Under the pieces are notes generated by a model. The model searched no databases. It had not been told where the DNA came from and saw only the letters and a program-made list of their open reading frames with translations. Positions 1 to 7,843 of a stretch of 13,209 bases of DNA are shown here, in pieces. The translations under genes were made by a program, and so were the position numbers. Source of the DNA: Deltaproteobacteria bacterium (GTDB lineage Bacteria > Desulfobacterota > GWC2-55-46 > S146-70); contig WGFD01000070.1 of NCBI GenBank assembly GCA_015492395.1, positions 1 to 13,209 on the forward strand. The letters are read 5' to 3'. Every line of letters begins with the position of its first letter. The stretch's first letter is position 1.

Positions 1-115
1 GGGAAAGAATGGGACGGCCGGCCAACTCCAGGAAGGGTTTTTTCTTATTACGCATCCTCCTGCCGCTACCGGCAGATGGTATAACAGCCACTACATCCAA
101 TGGAACCCCGGACAA
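1..115 (-). CDS. ispD: IspD, 2-C-methyl-D-erythritol 4-phosphate cytidylyltransferase (N-terminal part, cut by window edge)
   Basis: Only about the first 38 residues are inside the window. The reading frame gives DVVAVIPSAGSGRRM followed by a Lys-rich stretch, KPFLELAGRPIL. This matches the glycine-rich CTP-binding start of IspD, (V/I)PAAGxGxRM...K, with Ser in place of the usual first Ala. IspD couples CTP to methylerythritol phosphate in the non-mevalonate isoprenoid pathway in the cytoplasm. There is no ATG in frame. The best start is TTG at 115, giving MSGVPLDVVAVIP, 7 bases after a GGTGG that ends a G-rich tract; TTG at 100 is the alternative. It lies 42 bases after the PIN/TRAM stop, in the same frame, and should be the third gene of the carD operon. 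IspD often follows CarD and a PIN/TRAM protein in bacteria. Family assignment is quite sure; the start is uncertain. Confidence 0.85.
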   Translation of the reverse strand, partial: MSGVPLDVVAVIPSAGSGRRMRNKKKPFLELAGRPILS

Positions 116-157
116 AGCTATACCACCCCCCCTTGACCGGGAGAGGTGGCATGCAGA

Positions 158-1192
158 TTAGTGTGCGTTTGCGTAAGCGAACTCCCCCTTTGCCTCTTCC
201 CTCAACCGTGAAAATATCATCCTGCCGCTTGCGGTCTGGAGGATACTGGTAATCAACACATCGACATTCTTGCCCAGCAACTTCCTGGCATTGTCGATGA
301 CCACCATGGTGCCGTCGTCAAGGTAACCTACGCCTTGCCCATGTTCCTTGCCCTCCTTGATGACGAGGATATTCATGGCTTCTCCAGGCATAACCACGGG
401 CTTGAGCGAATTGGCAAGCTCATTGATATTCAGAACAGAAACACCCTGCAGTTCCGCGATCTTGTACAGATTCTGGTCATTCGTCAGGATCTTTCCCTTC
501 GACTCCTTTGCCAGTGCCACCAGTTTGGCATCGACCTCCTTGATCTTAGGGTAGTCCTTATCCGTTATCTCGACCTCGACACCGCTATGCTTCTGCAGCC
601 GCTGCAGGATATCAAGCCCCCTCTTACCCTTCGCCCTCTTTATGGGTTCCGAAGAGTCGGCGATGTACTGCAGTTCGCCGAGGACAAACTGAGGGATGAC
701 AAGGGTACCCTCCACAAAACCGGTATCACAGATATCGGCGATCCTGCCATCGATGATCACACTGGTATCTATAATCTTAACCATTCTATCCCTGGATTCC
801 ACGGTCCCTCCACCGATGACACCCAGGTTGCTCGCCCAGCTCTCGATGTCATCTCCCTTTCCGGTGCCTATGCTGAGGCCGATATAGCCGATTATACAGT
901 TTGTTAAGAAATATATGGTCAGGATGGGAAGGGTATTATTGAAGTACTTCATGACGATAGGGTAGATGAACAGGTTTGCCACTATGAGACCTATTATCAG
1001 ACCGAGCGAACCGCCGAGCACAACCCGTAAAGGCGTATTTTTTACCTTTTCCGCAAATAGTATTGCAAGTATTGATATTATTAGTCCGCCGAATAAACCT
1101 ATTAAGGACAACCTCTCATCCAAGAACTGGAGCGTTACAAGAAAGCCGCTGGCCGACGCAAAGATAACGAACAGAAACCTCAGGAGCATCAC
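158..1192 (-). CDS. Membrane-anchored PIN-TRAM domain protein (YacL-like)
   Basis: The 344-residue protein has four hydrophobic segments at about residues 2-22, 28-47, 57-78 and 88-108, then a PIN nuclease-fold domain from about 137 to 260 and a TRAM domain from about 265 to 330. PIN acidic residues are visible: Asp142 in KIIDTSVIIDGR, Glu173 in VLGELQ, Asp221, and Asp239 in LTNDQN. The family (Bacillus YacL) is thought to be a membrane-bound RNase-like protein with an RNA-binding TRAM tail; substrate and role are not settled. The start is GTG at 1192, directly followed by ATG at 1189; a strong GAAAGGAGGT lies 8 bases before the GTG, so either may be used. It follows carD by 34 bases and precedes ispD by 42 bases, consistent with one transcript. 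Length and domain order are normal for the family. Confidence 0.9.
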   Translation of the reverse strand: MMLLRFLFVIFASASGFLVTLQFLDERLSLIGLFGGLIISILAILFAEKVKNTPLRVVLGGSLGLIIGLIVANLFIYPIVMKYFNNTLPILTIYFLTNCIIGYIGLSIGTGKGDDIESWASNLGVIGGGTVESRDRMVKIIDTSVIIDGRIADICDTGFVEGTLVIPQFVLGELQYIADSSEPIKRAKGKRGLDILQRLQKHSGVEVEITDKDYPKIKEVDAKLVALAKESKGKILTNDQNLYKIAELQGVSVLNINELANSLKPVVMPGEAMNILVIKEGKEHGQGVGYLDDGTMVVIDNARKLLGKNVDVLITSILQTASGRMIFSRLREEAKGEFAYANAH

Positions 1193-1226
1193 ATCGCATC
1201 ACCTCCTTTCAAAAAAGATTTAAGAC

Positions 1227-1712
1227 CTAATGATCCATCAAACTGTCGAGTTCCTTCTCTATCTTGTCCTCCTTTGTATTCTTCGCCACTGAGAGTTCCT
1301 TTATCAGGAGACTTCTGGCCGTATTAAACATCTTCCGTTCGCCGAAGGAGAGGTCCTTGTCGCTCTTAAGCAGATAGAGGTCCCTCAAGACCTTTGCGAC
1401 CTCGATGACGCTACCGGACTTGATCTTTTCCATATACTCCCTGTATCGACGGTTCCATGTCTGGTTGTCCAGAGGGGCATCCCTCTTCTCCTTCAGGATG
1501 GCGTAGATCCTGGGAACCAGCTTCTTATCCACCACCTTCCTGAGTCCTACGGACCCGGCGTTCTCTACCGGCACCATGATGGTAGCACCGGTCTCAAGTA
1601 TACGTATCATATAAAAGCGCTGTGTCGTGCCGGATATAGACCTGCTCTCGATGGACTCGATCGCACCCACACCATGGGCCGGATAGACTGCTAAGTCTCC
1701 TATCTTAAACAT
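1227..1712 (-). CDS. carD: CarD/CdnL-family RNA polymerase-binding regulator
   Basis: The 161-residue protein has the N-terminal RNA polymerase interaction domain shared with Mfd (residues about 1-70: FKIGDLAVYPAHGVGAIESI, then the MVPVENA segment) and the helical C-terminal DNA-binding domain (about 78-157). Trp86 in TWNRRYREY corresponds to the conserved tryptophan that wedges into the upstream edge of the -10 element in Mycobacterium CarD. The family binds the RNAP beta subunit and stabilises open complexes, mainly at rRNA and housekeeping promoters. The ATG start has GAGAGGTG about 6 bases upstream. A near-consensus sigma-70 promoter and a hairpin lie in front of it, and the PIN/TRAM gene and ispD follow closely, so carD heads an operon. 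Length is usual for CdnL-type members. Confidence 0.93.
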   Translation of the reverse strand: MFKIGDLAVYPAHGVGAIESIESRSISGTTQRFYMIRILETGATIMVPVENAGSVGLRKVVDKKLVPRIYAILKEKRDAPLDNQTWNRRYREYMEKIKSGSVIEVAKVLRDLYLLKSDKDLSFGERKMFNTARSLLIKELSVAKNTKEDKIEKELDSLMDH

Positions 1713-1748
1713 GTTTTCACCTCTCTTTCCATGTCTTGTACATCTTTC

Positions 1749-1764
1749 TAAACCTTACGGTTTA
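1749..1764 (-). promoter_or_regulatory. Leader hairpin with GNRA tetraloop upstream of carD
   Basis: In the transcript sense the sequence reads UAAACC-GUAA-GGUUUA, a perfect 6-bp stem closed by a GUAA (GNRA) tetraloop. It lies between the predicted transcription start (about 1782) and the carD ribosome binding site (about 1720). It has no U-tract, so it is not a terminator. It may affect mRNA stability or translation, or it may be a DNA operator seen as RNA; the sequence does not decide. Confidence 0.45.
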
Positions 1765-1788
1765 AAACTAAAGTAGTAAAGTGTAACT

Positions 1789-1817
1789 TTTATACCACAT
1801 TACATGACGAATGTCAA
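1789..1817 (-). promoter_or_regulatory. Sigma-70-type promoter of carD
   Basis: On the minus strand TTGACA (1817-1812) and TATAAA (1794-1789) are separated by exactly 17 bases. The -35 is a perfect match to consensus and the -10 matches five of six. The predicted start is near 1782, giving a leader of about 70 bases before the carD ATG. An imperfect dyad (ACAT-N5-ATGT) starts inside the -35 and continues into the spacer. This is the best promoter in the window. Confidence 0.75.
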
Positions 1818-1818
1818 A

Positions 1819-1849
1819 ATCTCTTTTTAAAAAACTGAGACTCAGAGAT
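1819..1849 (-). terminator. Weak candidate terminator after the DASS transporter gene
   Basis: About 40 bases after the transporter stop, the minus strand has CTGA-GTC-TCAG followed at once by six T. An outer pair of ATCTCT/AGAGAT arms (1819-1824 and 1844-1849) brackets this. The GC content of the stem is low and it is only 4 bp, so it is a poor intrinsic terminator. It sits just upstream of the carD promoter, where a terminator would make sense. Confidence 0.25.
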
Positions 1850-1885
1850 GGTATTGTAACATATCCGGGCCTAAACCATATGAAC

Positions 1886-3430
1886 TTATTTCACAGCGGC
1901 CCAATCCGGGAAGGAGGCCAGATCGATCCCGAAGATATACCACCCGAGCATATATGTAGCGACCGTGGTAGTCACGACACCGATAAGATTGACTATCACA
2001 CCCATCCTGGCCATGTCGGTAATATGAAGACGTTGAGAGCCAAATACGATCGCGTTAGGCGGCGTCGCAACCGGCAGCATAAAGGCAAAGGAACAAGAGA
2101 GCGTGCCCGGTATCATGAGAAACAGCGGATTTACATTGATAGCCACGGCAAGTGCTGCCAATATGGGCAGGATCATCTCTGTAGTCGCGGTGTTAGAGGT
2201 GAACTCCGTCAGGAATGTGACGATCAGGCATATGACGACTATGACCAGGACTGGGTGAAGGCCCCCGAACCCCCGAAACTGCTCTCCCAGCCACATGGAC
2301 AGTCCGGATTCCTTGAAGCCGCTGGCAAGCGCAAAGCCGCCACCGAATAACAAGACCAGATCCCACGGCAGTTTAGATATCCCATTCCAGTCCATTATCC
2401 TTGAAGAGGCGCCATCCCTTGCAGGGATCAGGAAAAGGAGGATGGCCATCGCTATGGCGACGGTTCCATCGTTAAGAAGTGCACCGTCAGGAAAGAGTCC
2501 GGACCATCCAGGCACGGTAAAGACACCTAGATTTATATCACTCCTGAACAGCCACAGGAAGACCAAGAAGATAAAGTCCAACAGCACCACGATCTCTTCG
2601 AAGGATAGCACGCCGAGCGCCTTATATTGGTCCACGAATATACCCCTGTCAAGTTTGAACTCTCCATTCGCCGAAAAGAAGAGGGATAGCAGCAGCCATA
2701 CCGAGATAAGAAGTCCCAGGGAGATAGGAAAACCGAAGGCAAACCACTTCGCAAACGAAATATCGGGAACGGCGGGGAAGTTAATCGACAGTATACGGAT
2801 AAAAGAGAGGTTGGGCGGCGTGCCTACTAATGTTGCCACGCCGCCGATGGACGCCCCATAAGCCACGCCAAGGAATACGCCTATCGAATACCTTCCAACC
2901 TTTTCCCTGCCGATGCACTCCTCCAGGTTCATGACGACCGCCAGGGCTATGGGCAGCATCATCATAGTAGCCGCGGTATTGGAGATCCACATAGAGAGGA
3001 ACCATGTGGTGACCATGAACCCGAAGAGTATACTGCTGGGGTGGAACCCAAAGAAGAGCATGACCCTTAGAGCGATCCTCTTGTGAAGGGACCACCGCTG
3101 CATAGCCAGCGCAACGAGAAACCCGCCTATGAACAGGAAGATGATATGATTGAAGTAGATAGGCGCCACCGCCTTCCCACTCATGATGCCGAGGGAGGGA
3201 AACATGACTACCGGCAGCAAGGATGTGACCGCGAGCGGGACGGCCTCGGTGATCCACCAGACTGCCATAAGCAAGGCAACGGCCGCTGTCCTTGTAACGA
3301 CAGGATTTCCGGGATCAAGGTCCATGAAGCTCAAGAAGAGTATGAATAAAAGGGGGCCGGCTATTAAGGCTGCCCCCTTAACACGGCCGATCTTCTCTGC
3401 GGAGTTCTCCCATTCATATCCATGAGGCAT
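1886..3430 (-). CDS. DASS-family (SLC13-like) Na+-coupled anion symporter
   Basis: This 514-residue polytopic membrane protein shows the divalent anion:Na+ symporter signatures. Both internal repeats carry the SNT Na+/substrate loop: Ser150-Asn151-Thr152 (SNTAAT) and Ser412-Asn413-Thr414 (SNTATT). Each is followed by a second loop, TPPN at 204-207 and TPPNAIVFGS at 456-465. The segment WWITEAVPLAVTSLLP at about 58-73 is also typical. By homology to VcINDY and SLC13 proteins it imports C4-dicarboxylates, citrate or sulfate with Na+; the sequence does not settle the substrate. The ATG at 3430 has no good ribosome binding site and no better in-frame start is seen near it. It stands between the Roadblock gene (152-base gap) and carD (own promoter), so it may be a single-gene unit. 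Length is normal and no damage is visible. Confidence 0.93.
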   Translation of the reverse strand: MPHGYEWENSAEKIGRVKGAALIAGPLLFILFLSFMDLDPGNPVVTRTAAVALLMAVWWITEAVPLAVTSLLPVVMFPSLGIMSGKAVAPIYFNHIIFLFIGGFLVALAMQRWSLHKRIALRVMLFFGFHPSSILFGFMVTTWFLSMWISNTAATMMMLPIALAVVMNLEECIGREKVGRYSIGVFLGVAYGASIGGVATLVGTPPNLSFIRILSINFPAVPDISFAKWFAFGFPISLGLLISVWLLLSLFFSANGEFKLDRGIFVDQYKALGVLSFEEIVVLLDFIFLVFLWLFRSDINLGVFTVPGWSGLFPDGALLNDGTVAIAMAILLFLIPARDGASSRIMDWNGISKLPWDLVLLFGGGFALASGFKESGLSMWLGEQFRGFGGLHPVLVIVVICLIVTFLTEFTSNTATTEMILPILAALAVAINVNPLFLMIPGTLSCSFAFMLPVATPPNAIVFGSQRLHITDMARMGVIVNLIGVVTTTVATYMLGWYIFGIDLASFPDWAAVK

Positions 3431-3582
3431 AATCTATACCATCGGCTTTACGTGCCATACGGAGCATCAGAGAAGGCAGGCCAAGGCGCGACGATGGCAA
3501 AAAGCACGCCGCGGGCCGGGAAGCAACACAGGCACGCAACGGTTCCAAGGCCCTGTATGCGCAATCTATGGCACTGTGCTAA

Positions 3583-3945
3583 CTATCTCATCTCATCCTT
3601 CAACAGTGATATGGTCTTACGGGTTTTAAAGAGTATCCTGCCGAAAGGCACATCCTTCTCCATCTTCAAGACCAGGTAGTAACCCTCTTTGATTGTAGAT
3701 ATGACCAGCCTGGATGAACGTGTGGCTATACCTATATCCAGCACGACGTCACCGCTTGTCCCCCCCGCCAGCACCTTCGCTATCATATTCAATATTATGC
3801 CGTAATGCGCGCCGATCTCCGCCAGGTCGGAGCCATCGTAGACCGCGTATTCGGCGACGGCCTCTCCTTCCCAATCGAGCATTATCGCCCCCTTTATGCC
3901 TTCCGTGCCGTGTACGATATCCTTTAATATTCGCTTAAACGGCAT
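3583..3945 (-). CDS. Roadblock/LC7 domain protein, overlapping the smc stop
   Basis: The 120-residue protein is a single Roadblock/LC7 domain: helix, EGIKGAIMLDWEGEAVAEYA strand-turn-strand, a long central helix (LAEIGAHYGIILNMIAKVLA), then strands ending VISTIKEGYYLVLKM. Such proteins (MglB is the best-known bacterial one) dimerise and act with Ras-like small GTPases as activating or scaffold subunits. No MglA-like GTPase is in the window. The ATG shares one base with the smc stop (TAATG). No ribosome binding site lies at proper distance: the nearest AGGTGG is about 19 bases away. Translation therefore probably depends on termination and restart after smc. This links its level to SMC, and suggests a chromosome- or polarity-related role, which is inference. 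Confidence 0.85.
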   Translation of the reverse strand: MPFKRILKDIVHGTEGIKGAIMLDWEGEAVAEYAVYDGSDLAEIGAHYGIILNMIAKVLAGGTSGDVVLDIGIATRSSRLVISTIKEGYYLVLKMEKDVPFGRILFKTRKTISLLKDEMR

Positions 3946-6900
3946 TACGCAAACTGTACGGATACCACCTTCGACACCCCGGCCTCTTCCATGGTTATGC
4001 CGAAGAGGGTATCCACCATCTCCATGGTATGTTTGTTATGCGTTATAAGTATGAACTGACTTCTATCCGACATCTCTCTCAAGAAGCCGTTGAACCTGTC
4101 GATATTTGCATCATCGAGCGGCGCATCGACCTCGTCAAGGAGACAAAATGGGCTGGGCTTAACCGAAAATATTGAGAATATCAAGGCCGTAGCCGTCATC
4201 GCCTTTTCTCCTCCGGATAGGAGGCCTATATTTTGAAGCCTCTTACCAGGAGGCTGCGCCACTATCTCGATACCGGACTCCAGAAGATTGCCTTCGTCAG
4301 AGAGCCTCAACTCCGCCTCCCCCCCCCGGAAAAAGCTTGGAAATATATCCTTGAACTTGAGATTCACGGCCTCATAGGTCTCCCTGAACCTCTCTCTTGT
4401 CGTCCTGTTGATCTTATTGATAGCCTTATAGAGATCATCCATCGATTCCTGCAGGTCTGCCTGCTGGTTCAAGAGGAAGTTGTACCTCTCGTTCAGTTCG
4501 GCATATTCCTCAAGGGCGGAGAGGCTCACTTCCCCCATTCCCTGCATCTTGTCTCTCAGTTCCTCATACCTTTCTTTGAGGAGGTCCTCCGGGGTCTCAC
4601 ATACCCATGCAGCCGGTTCGTGGACCTCGACAGGGATTCCATACCTCTCTATGGCCCTCTCTTCCAGATGCTGTAATCCTAGTTCCGCCTCCCTGTAAGA
4701 GAGGCTCAAAGCGTTCTTGTCCCTTTCAATGGTATCCCTATCTCCGCGAAGGCCCTTTAACTTGGTCTCAAGCTCATCTATGCGGCCGGAAAGTGACGTG
4801 ATGGTATCCTCCCTCATCACCTCCTCACCGTGCACCTCGTCCTTCCTCCTGATAAGCGCCTCCAGCCCTTCCTTCAAGGCAACCCCGGTGGAGCTGAGTT
4901 CATCTATACGTGATTTCGCCTGGTCAACGCTGTCCAATCTGTCCTTAAGCCTGACATCCACCTCTCCAAGGAAAGCTTCGTTGGAGGCATATTTAGCCTT
5001 CAGCCCCTCAAGTCGCTCCCTTAAAGAGGCGAGTGCCACCTTACCCTCGGTCAGACTGTCCAAGGCCGCATCCCTCTTCTCCATAAGCCCCTCAACCTCG
5101 GAACTCAATAGTGCCATGGAGTCCTCCGCCGACCGTTGAGAGGACTCCAATGACTCCCTCTCCTTCATGAGTCCGGCCTTCTTTTCAGAGATATCCTTCA
5201 GCTCCGACTCTCCCTCTCTTATCTCGAAATCGAGCACCTTGATCCTATCTTCAAACCTCTCCAATTCCACCCTCTCCCGTTTCAGAGCGGCCTCTAGATT
5301 TACCAGATCTATTATCTTCGCATGGGTCTCCTCCCTGAGAGACTCGAGTCTCTTCCTGCTCTCTCTTAACTCTCCTTCCAACACCTCTCTTTCACTCTCG
5401 ATTCTCCTGAGGTCTTCTCTGAGGACGCCACTTCTGTCGGCAAGTTCCCTTACCTCCCTCTTCCTCTTGAGGATTCCACCGCCCTTGTCATCGATCCAGC
5501 CTCCCGTAATGCTGCCATCGCTGTCCACAACATCTCCATCCATTGTAACTACGACCTTAGCTCCACCGTATCTTGTCCATATGTCTATCGCTTCTTCAAG
5601 ATCATCCGCAAGAAGAACGTCCCTTAAGAGGTCCTCCACTATAGGAAGATACTCATCACCGACGGATATATGGTTGAGCGGCATATCAACCTTTTCCGGG
5701 GGGGCACCGCGACCGGGAACATCCTCACCTCTATTGCAGGATACACCTCCCTCCATACCGTGAGTGGCCAGGAAGGTACACCTTCCCGACCTATTCGCCT
5801 TCAAGTGGCCTATCGCCCTCTTGCCAATCTCCACGTCCTGTACCAGTATATACTGGAGTCTGCAACCCAGGGCCGATTCAACCGCCTTCTCATACTTCCT
5901 TGGAACCTGGAGACAGTCAGCCAGCACACCACGTATCCCTTCGGCCGCCAAACCGCCTCTATTCCCCACATTTAACATTATTGCCTTTACACCTTCGCTG
6001 AAACTGTCGAAGCCCCTGTTGAGTTCTTCTAACATATCAAGCCTGGAAGTTACCGCGGCCAACTCCTCCTTCAACGCCTTGATGTTATCCTCTTTGGCCG
6101 ACAACTCACCGTTCAACCCCTCAAGTATGGACAGCGTCGTCTCCGACTCCTTCTCCAGGCCACTGCGCGAAGAAGAAACCCCTGCGATTTTACCCTCTAT
6201 ATCGCGTATACACTCCACCCTCCCCAGGATCAGCTTGTCTATCTCATGCTTCTCTCTACGCAGCCTCCCGGTCTTCAGACGAAGCATGTCTTCATCCTTC
6301 AAGCAGCTCTGCAACATACCCCTTATCTGTGTCAGGCGGGTCAGCATATCTACAAGCTTCTCCTTCTCCTCCTTAAGGCGCCCATCCTTGACGGCCAGTT
6401 CATCGGAGAGGATTTTCACCCTGGTCTCGGCATCCTTCAGCGATTCTTCTCCCACACTTATGGATCCGTTAAGATCTTCGATCTCCTTCTCTAGGACGTC
6501 CTTCTCCTTCACCGCATCCCCTATCTGCCTTTTAAGAGACTCAACCTCGGTCAATCGGTCATCTATACGCCTGGTCAACTCCTGTATGCGCAGATCATTC
6601 AGTTCGATCTCACGTTCCCTGGAATTAATCGCCGAAATCACATCGAACGCCTTCTCCTTTATCCTCTTCAACTCATCTTCTTCATTCAGATAACTCGTCC
6701 TGGCCTTTTCGAGCAACCCCTCCATAACCGATATCTGCGTAGATACAGAGGTCAACTCCCTATCCAGATCTTCCATTTTTTTCAGGATCTTCAGCCTCTC
6801 ATCGTTCAATACACCATACCTTCTTTTCGTTAGAAACAGCTCCACCTCTCTCAGCTCTTCCCTGAACTTCTTGTACTTCTCCGCCTTCTTAGCCTGCCTG

Positions 6901-7526
6901 TCAAGGGAGTTCATCTGCCTTTTCACTTCCGATATGATATCATTAACCCTCAGAAGGTTCTGTTTTGTTGAGTCGAGACGCCTTAAAGAGATCTCTTTCC
7001 TGTGCTTATACCTGTTTATACCGGCCGCCTCTTCAAATAGAACCCTCCTCTCTTCCGGCTTGGCGTTCACAAGCCAACCTACCTGCCCCTGCTCTATTAT
7101 GGAATACGCCCTTGTACCTATACCAGTATCTGTAAAGAGATCGACTATGTCCTTGAGCCTGCACTGCACCTTGTTAATATAATACTCACTCTCCCCGGAT
7201 CTGTAGAGTCTCCTGGCCACCTCTATCTCGGAAAAGTCGACATATGCCGCGGGGGCGTTGCCCTCCTCGTTCAAGAGAGTGAGTATCGCCTCCGCCATAC
7301 CATGGGGCTTCCTCACCTCACTTCCATTAAATATAACGTCCTCCATATGCTTGCCGCGGAGGTGCCTCGCGTTATGTTCCCCAAGCACCCACCGGATGGC
7401 ATCGACTATATTGCTCTTGCCGCAACCATTAGGTCCCACGATCGCCGTCAATCCCATAGGAAAGTTGAAGACCGTCTTGTCCACAAAGGACTTAAATCCC
7501 TGAACCTCTAGCTTCTTTATCCTCAT
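3945..7526 (-). CDS. smc: Chromosome partition protein SMC
   Basis: This is a full-length SMC of 1193 residues from ATG 7526, the family's usual length. Using the longer TTG start (7535) for numbering, the N-terminal ATPase half has Walker A GPNGCGKSN (34-42) and the Q-loop region SIIEQGQVGW (about 145-154). A coiled coil runs from about 175 to 510, then a hinge at about 528-680 (GLAAEGIRGVLAD to DGSITGGW), then the returning coiled coil. The C-terminal half has the ABC signature LSGGEKA (from 1106), Walker B FCLLDEVD (1130-1137, catalytic Glu1135) and the His-loop THN. SMC forms a dimer that loops and compacts DNA, usually with ScpA and ScpB; neither gene is here. The start MRIKKLEVQGFKSF is the standard family start. 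Neither ATG 7526 nor TTG 7535 has a clear ribosome binding site. It is fused by a 1-base overlap to the Roadblock gene. Confidence 0.97.
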   Translation of the reverse strand: MRIKKLEVQGFKSFVDKTVFNFPMGLTAIVGPNGCGKSNIVDAIRWVLGEHNARHLRGKHMEDVIFNGSEVRKPHGMAEAILTLLNEEGNAPAAYVDFSEIEVARRLYRSGESEYYINKVQCRLKDIVDLFTDTGIGTRAYSIIEQGQVGWLVNAKPEERRVLFEEAAGINRYKHRKEISLRRLDSTKQNLLRVNDIISEVKRQMNSLDRQAKKAEKYKKFREELREVELFLTKRRYGVLNDERLKILKKMEDLDRELTSVSTQISVMEGLLEKARTSYLNEEDELKRIKEKAFDVISAINSREREIELNDLRIQELTRRIDDRLTEVESLKRQIGDAVKEKDVLEKEIEDLNGSISVGEESLKDAETRVKILSDELAVKDGRLKEEKEKLVDMLTRLTQIRGMLQSCLKDEDMLRLKTGRLRREKHEIDKLILGRVECIRDIEGKIAGVSSSRSGLEKESETTLSILEGLNGELSAKEDNIKALKEELAAVTSRLDMLEELNRGFDSFSEGVKAIMLNVGNRGGLAAEGIRGVLADCLQVPRKYEKAVESALGCRLQYILVQDVEIGKRAIGHLKANRSGRCTFLATHGMEGGVSCNRGEDVPGRGAPPEKVDMPLNHISVGDEYLPIVEDLLRDVLLADDLEEAIDIWTRYGGAKVVVTMDGDVVDSDGSITGGWIDDKGGGILKRKREVRELADRSGVLREDLRRIESEREVLEGELRESRKRLESLREETHAKIIDLVNLEAALKRERVELERFEDRIKVLDFEIREGESELKDISEKKAGLMKERESLESSQRSAEDSMALLSSEVEGLMEKRDAALDSLTEGKVALASLRERLEGLKAKYASNEAFLGEVDVRLKDRLDSVDQAKSRIDELSSTGVALKEGLEALIRRKDEVHGEEVMREDTITSLSGRIDELETKLKGLRGDRDTIERDKNALSLSYREAELGLQHLEERAIERYGIPVEVHEPAAWVCETPEDLLKERYEELRDKMQGMGEVSLSALEEYAELNERYNFLLNQQADLQESMDDLYKAINKINRTTRERFRETYEAVNLKFKDIFPSFFRGGEAELRLSDEGNLLESGIEIVAQPPGKRLQNIGLLSGGEKAMTATALIFSIFSVKPSPFCLLDEVDAPLDDANIDRFNGFLREMSDRSQFILITHNKHTMEMVDTLFGITMEEAGVSKVVSVQFA

Positions 7527-7779
7527 AACAAGCAATCAAACTCAAGGGGAAACAGAAATATTATCATCGAGCTAAAGATATATCCTGATTCTCTCACCCG
7601 GTATCTATAAATCCCTGCGTCCAAGAGGTTATACCTTAAAGGTCTCCGCCCCACGTTGCAGTTATATTGACTATGGATTCTTTAAGATTACGGACCACGA
7701 GTAAAGCTTTAGAAGGCATCCTATCAGAGATACGGTTTCATGTAAAGGCAAAATACTATAAGGCGGGGCACCTCATCCT

Positions 7780-7803
7780 CAGACCACTATATATAGTGGT
7801 CTG
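7780..7803. promoter_or_regulatory. Perfect 24-bp palindrome with NrdR-box-like core
   Basis: CAGACCACTATA is followed directly by its exact reverse complement, TATAGTGGTCTG. The central 16 bases, CCACTATATATAGTGG, agree with the NrdR box core as I know it (ACACTATATATAGTGT) at the inner 14 positions. As RNA it can also fold into a 10-bp stem with a UAUA loop. No T-tract follows on either strand, so it is a poor intrinsic terminator. It lies 49 bases after the ppdK stop and about 250 bases before smc. The palindrome is certain; its role as an operator is inferred. Confidence 0.55.
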
Positions 7804-7829
7804 GTTACTCGGCCATCCGGGGCATCATG

Positions 7830-7843
7830 TGTAAATATTTACA
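7830..7843. repeat. 14-bp AT-rich perfect palindrome just after ppdK
   Basis: TGTAAAT followed by ATTTACA, 8 bases past the larger end of the ppdK stop codon's side. The TGTAAA...TTTACA form is typical of dimeric repressor operators, but I cannot name a regulator. Its centre is 45 bases from that of the 24-bp palindrome. Confidence 0.4.

Noticed and set aside
1811..2350. Long plus-strand frame over the transporter gene
   Set aside because: It is antisense to a clear DASS gene with conserved motifs, and its protein is Arg/His-rich with no family features; similar shadow frames over smc, ppdK and glyS were ignored for the same reason.
3490..3525. GC-rich GCCCGCGGC followed by TTTTT on the minus strand as a terminator after the Roadblock gene
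   Set aside because: The stem is only 3 bp with a 3-base loop and the T run is offset by four bases.
3445..3565. Minus-strand TTG-started ORF in the Roadblock-transporter gap with a Cys-rich hydrophobic stretch
   Set aside because: No ribosome binding site, rare start codon, and no family resemblance.
7673..7834. Plus-strand 53-codon ORF in the ppdK-smc gap
   Set aside because: No ribosome binding site, it reads straight through the 24-bp palindrome, and the protein resembles nothing known.
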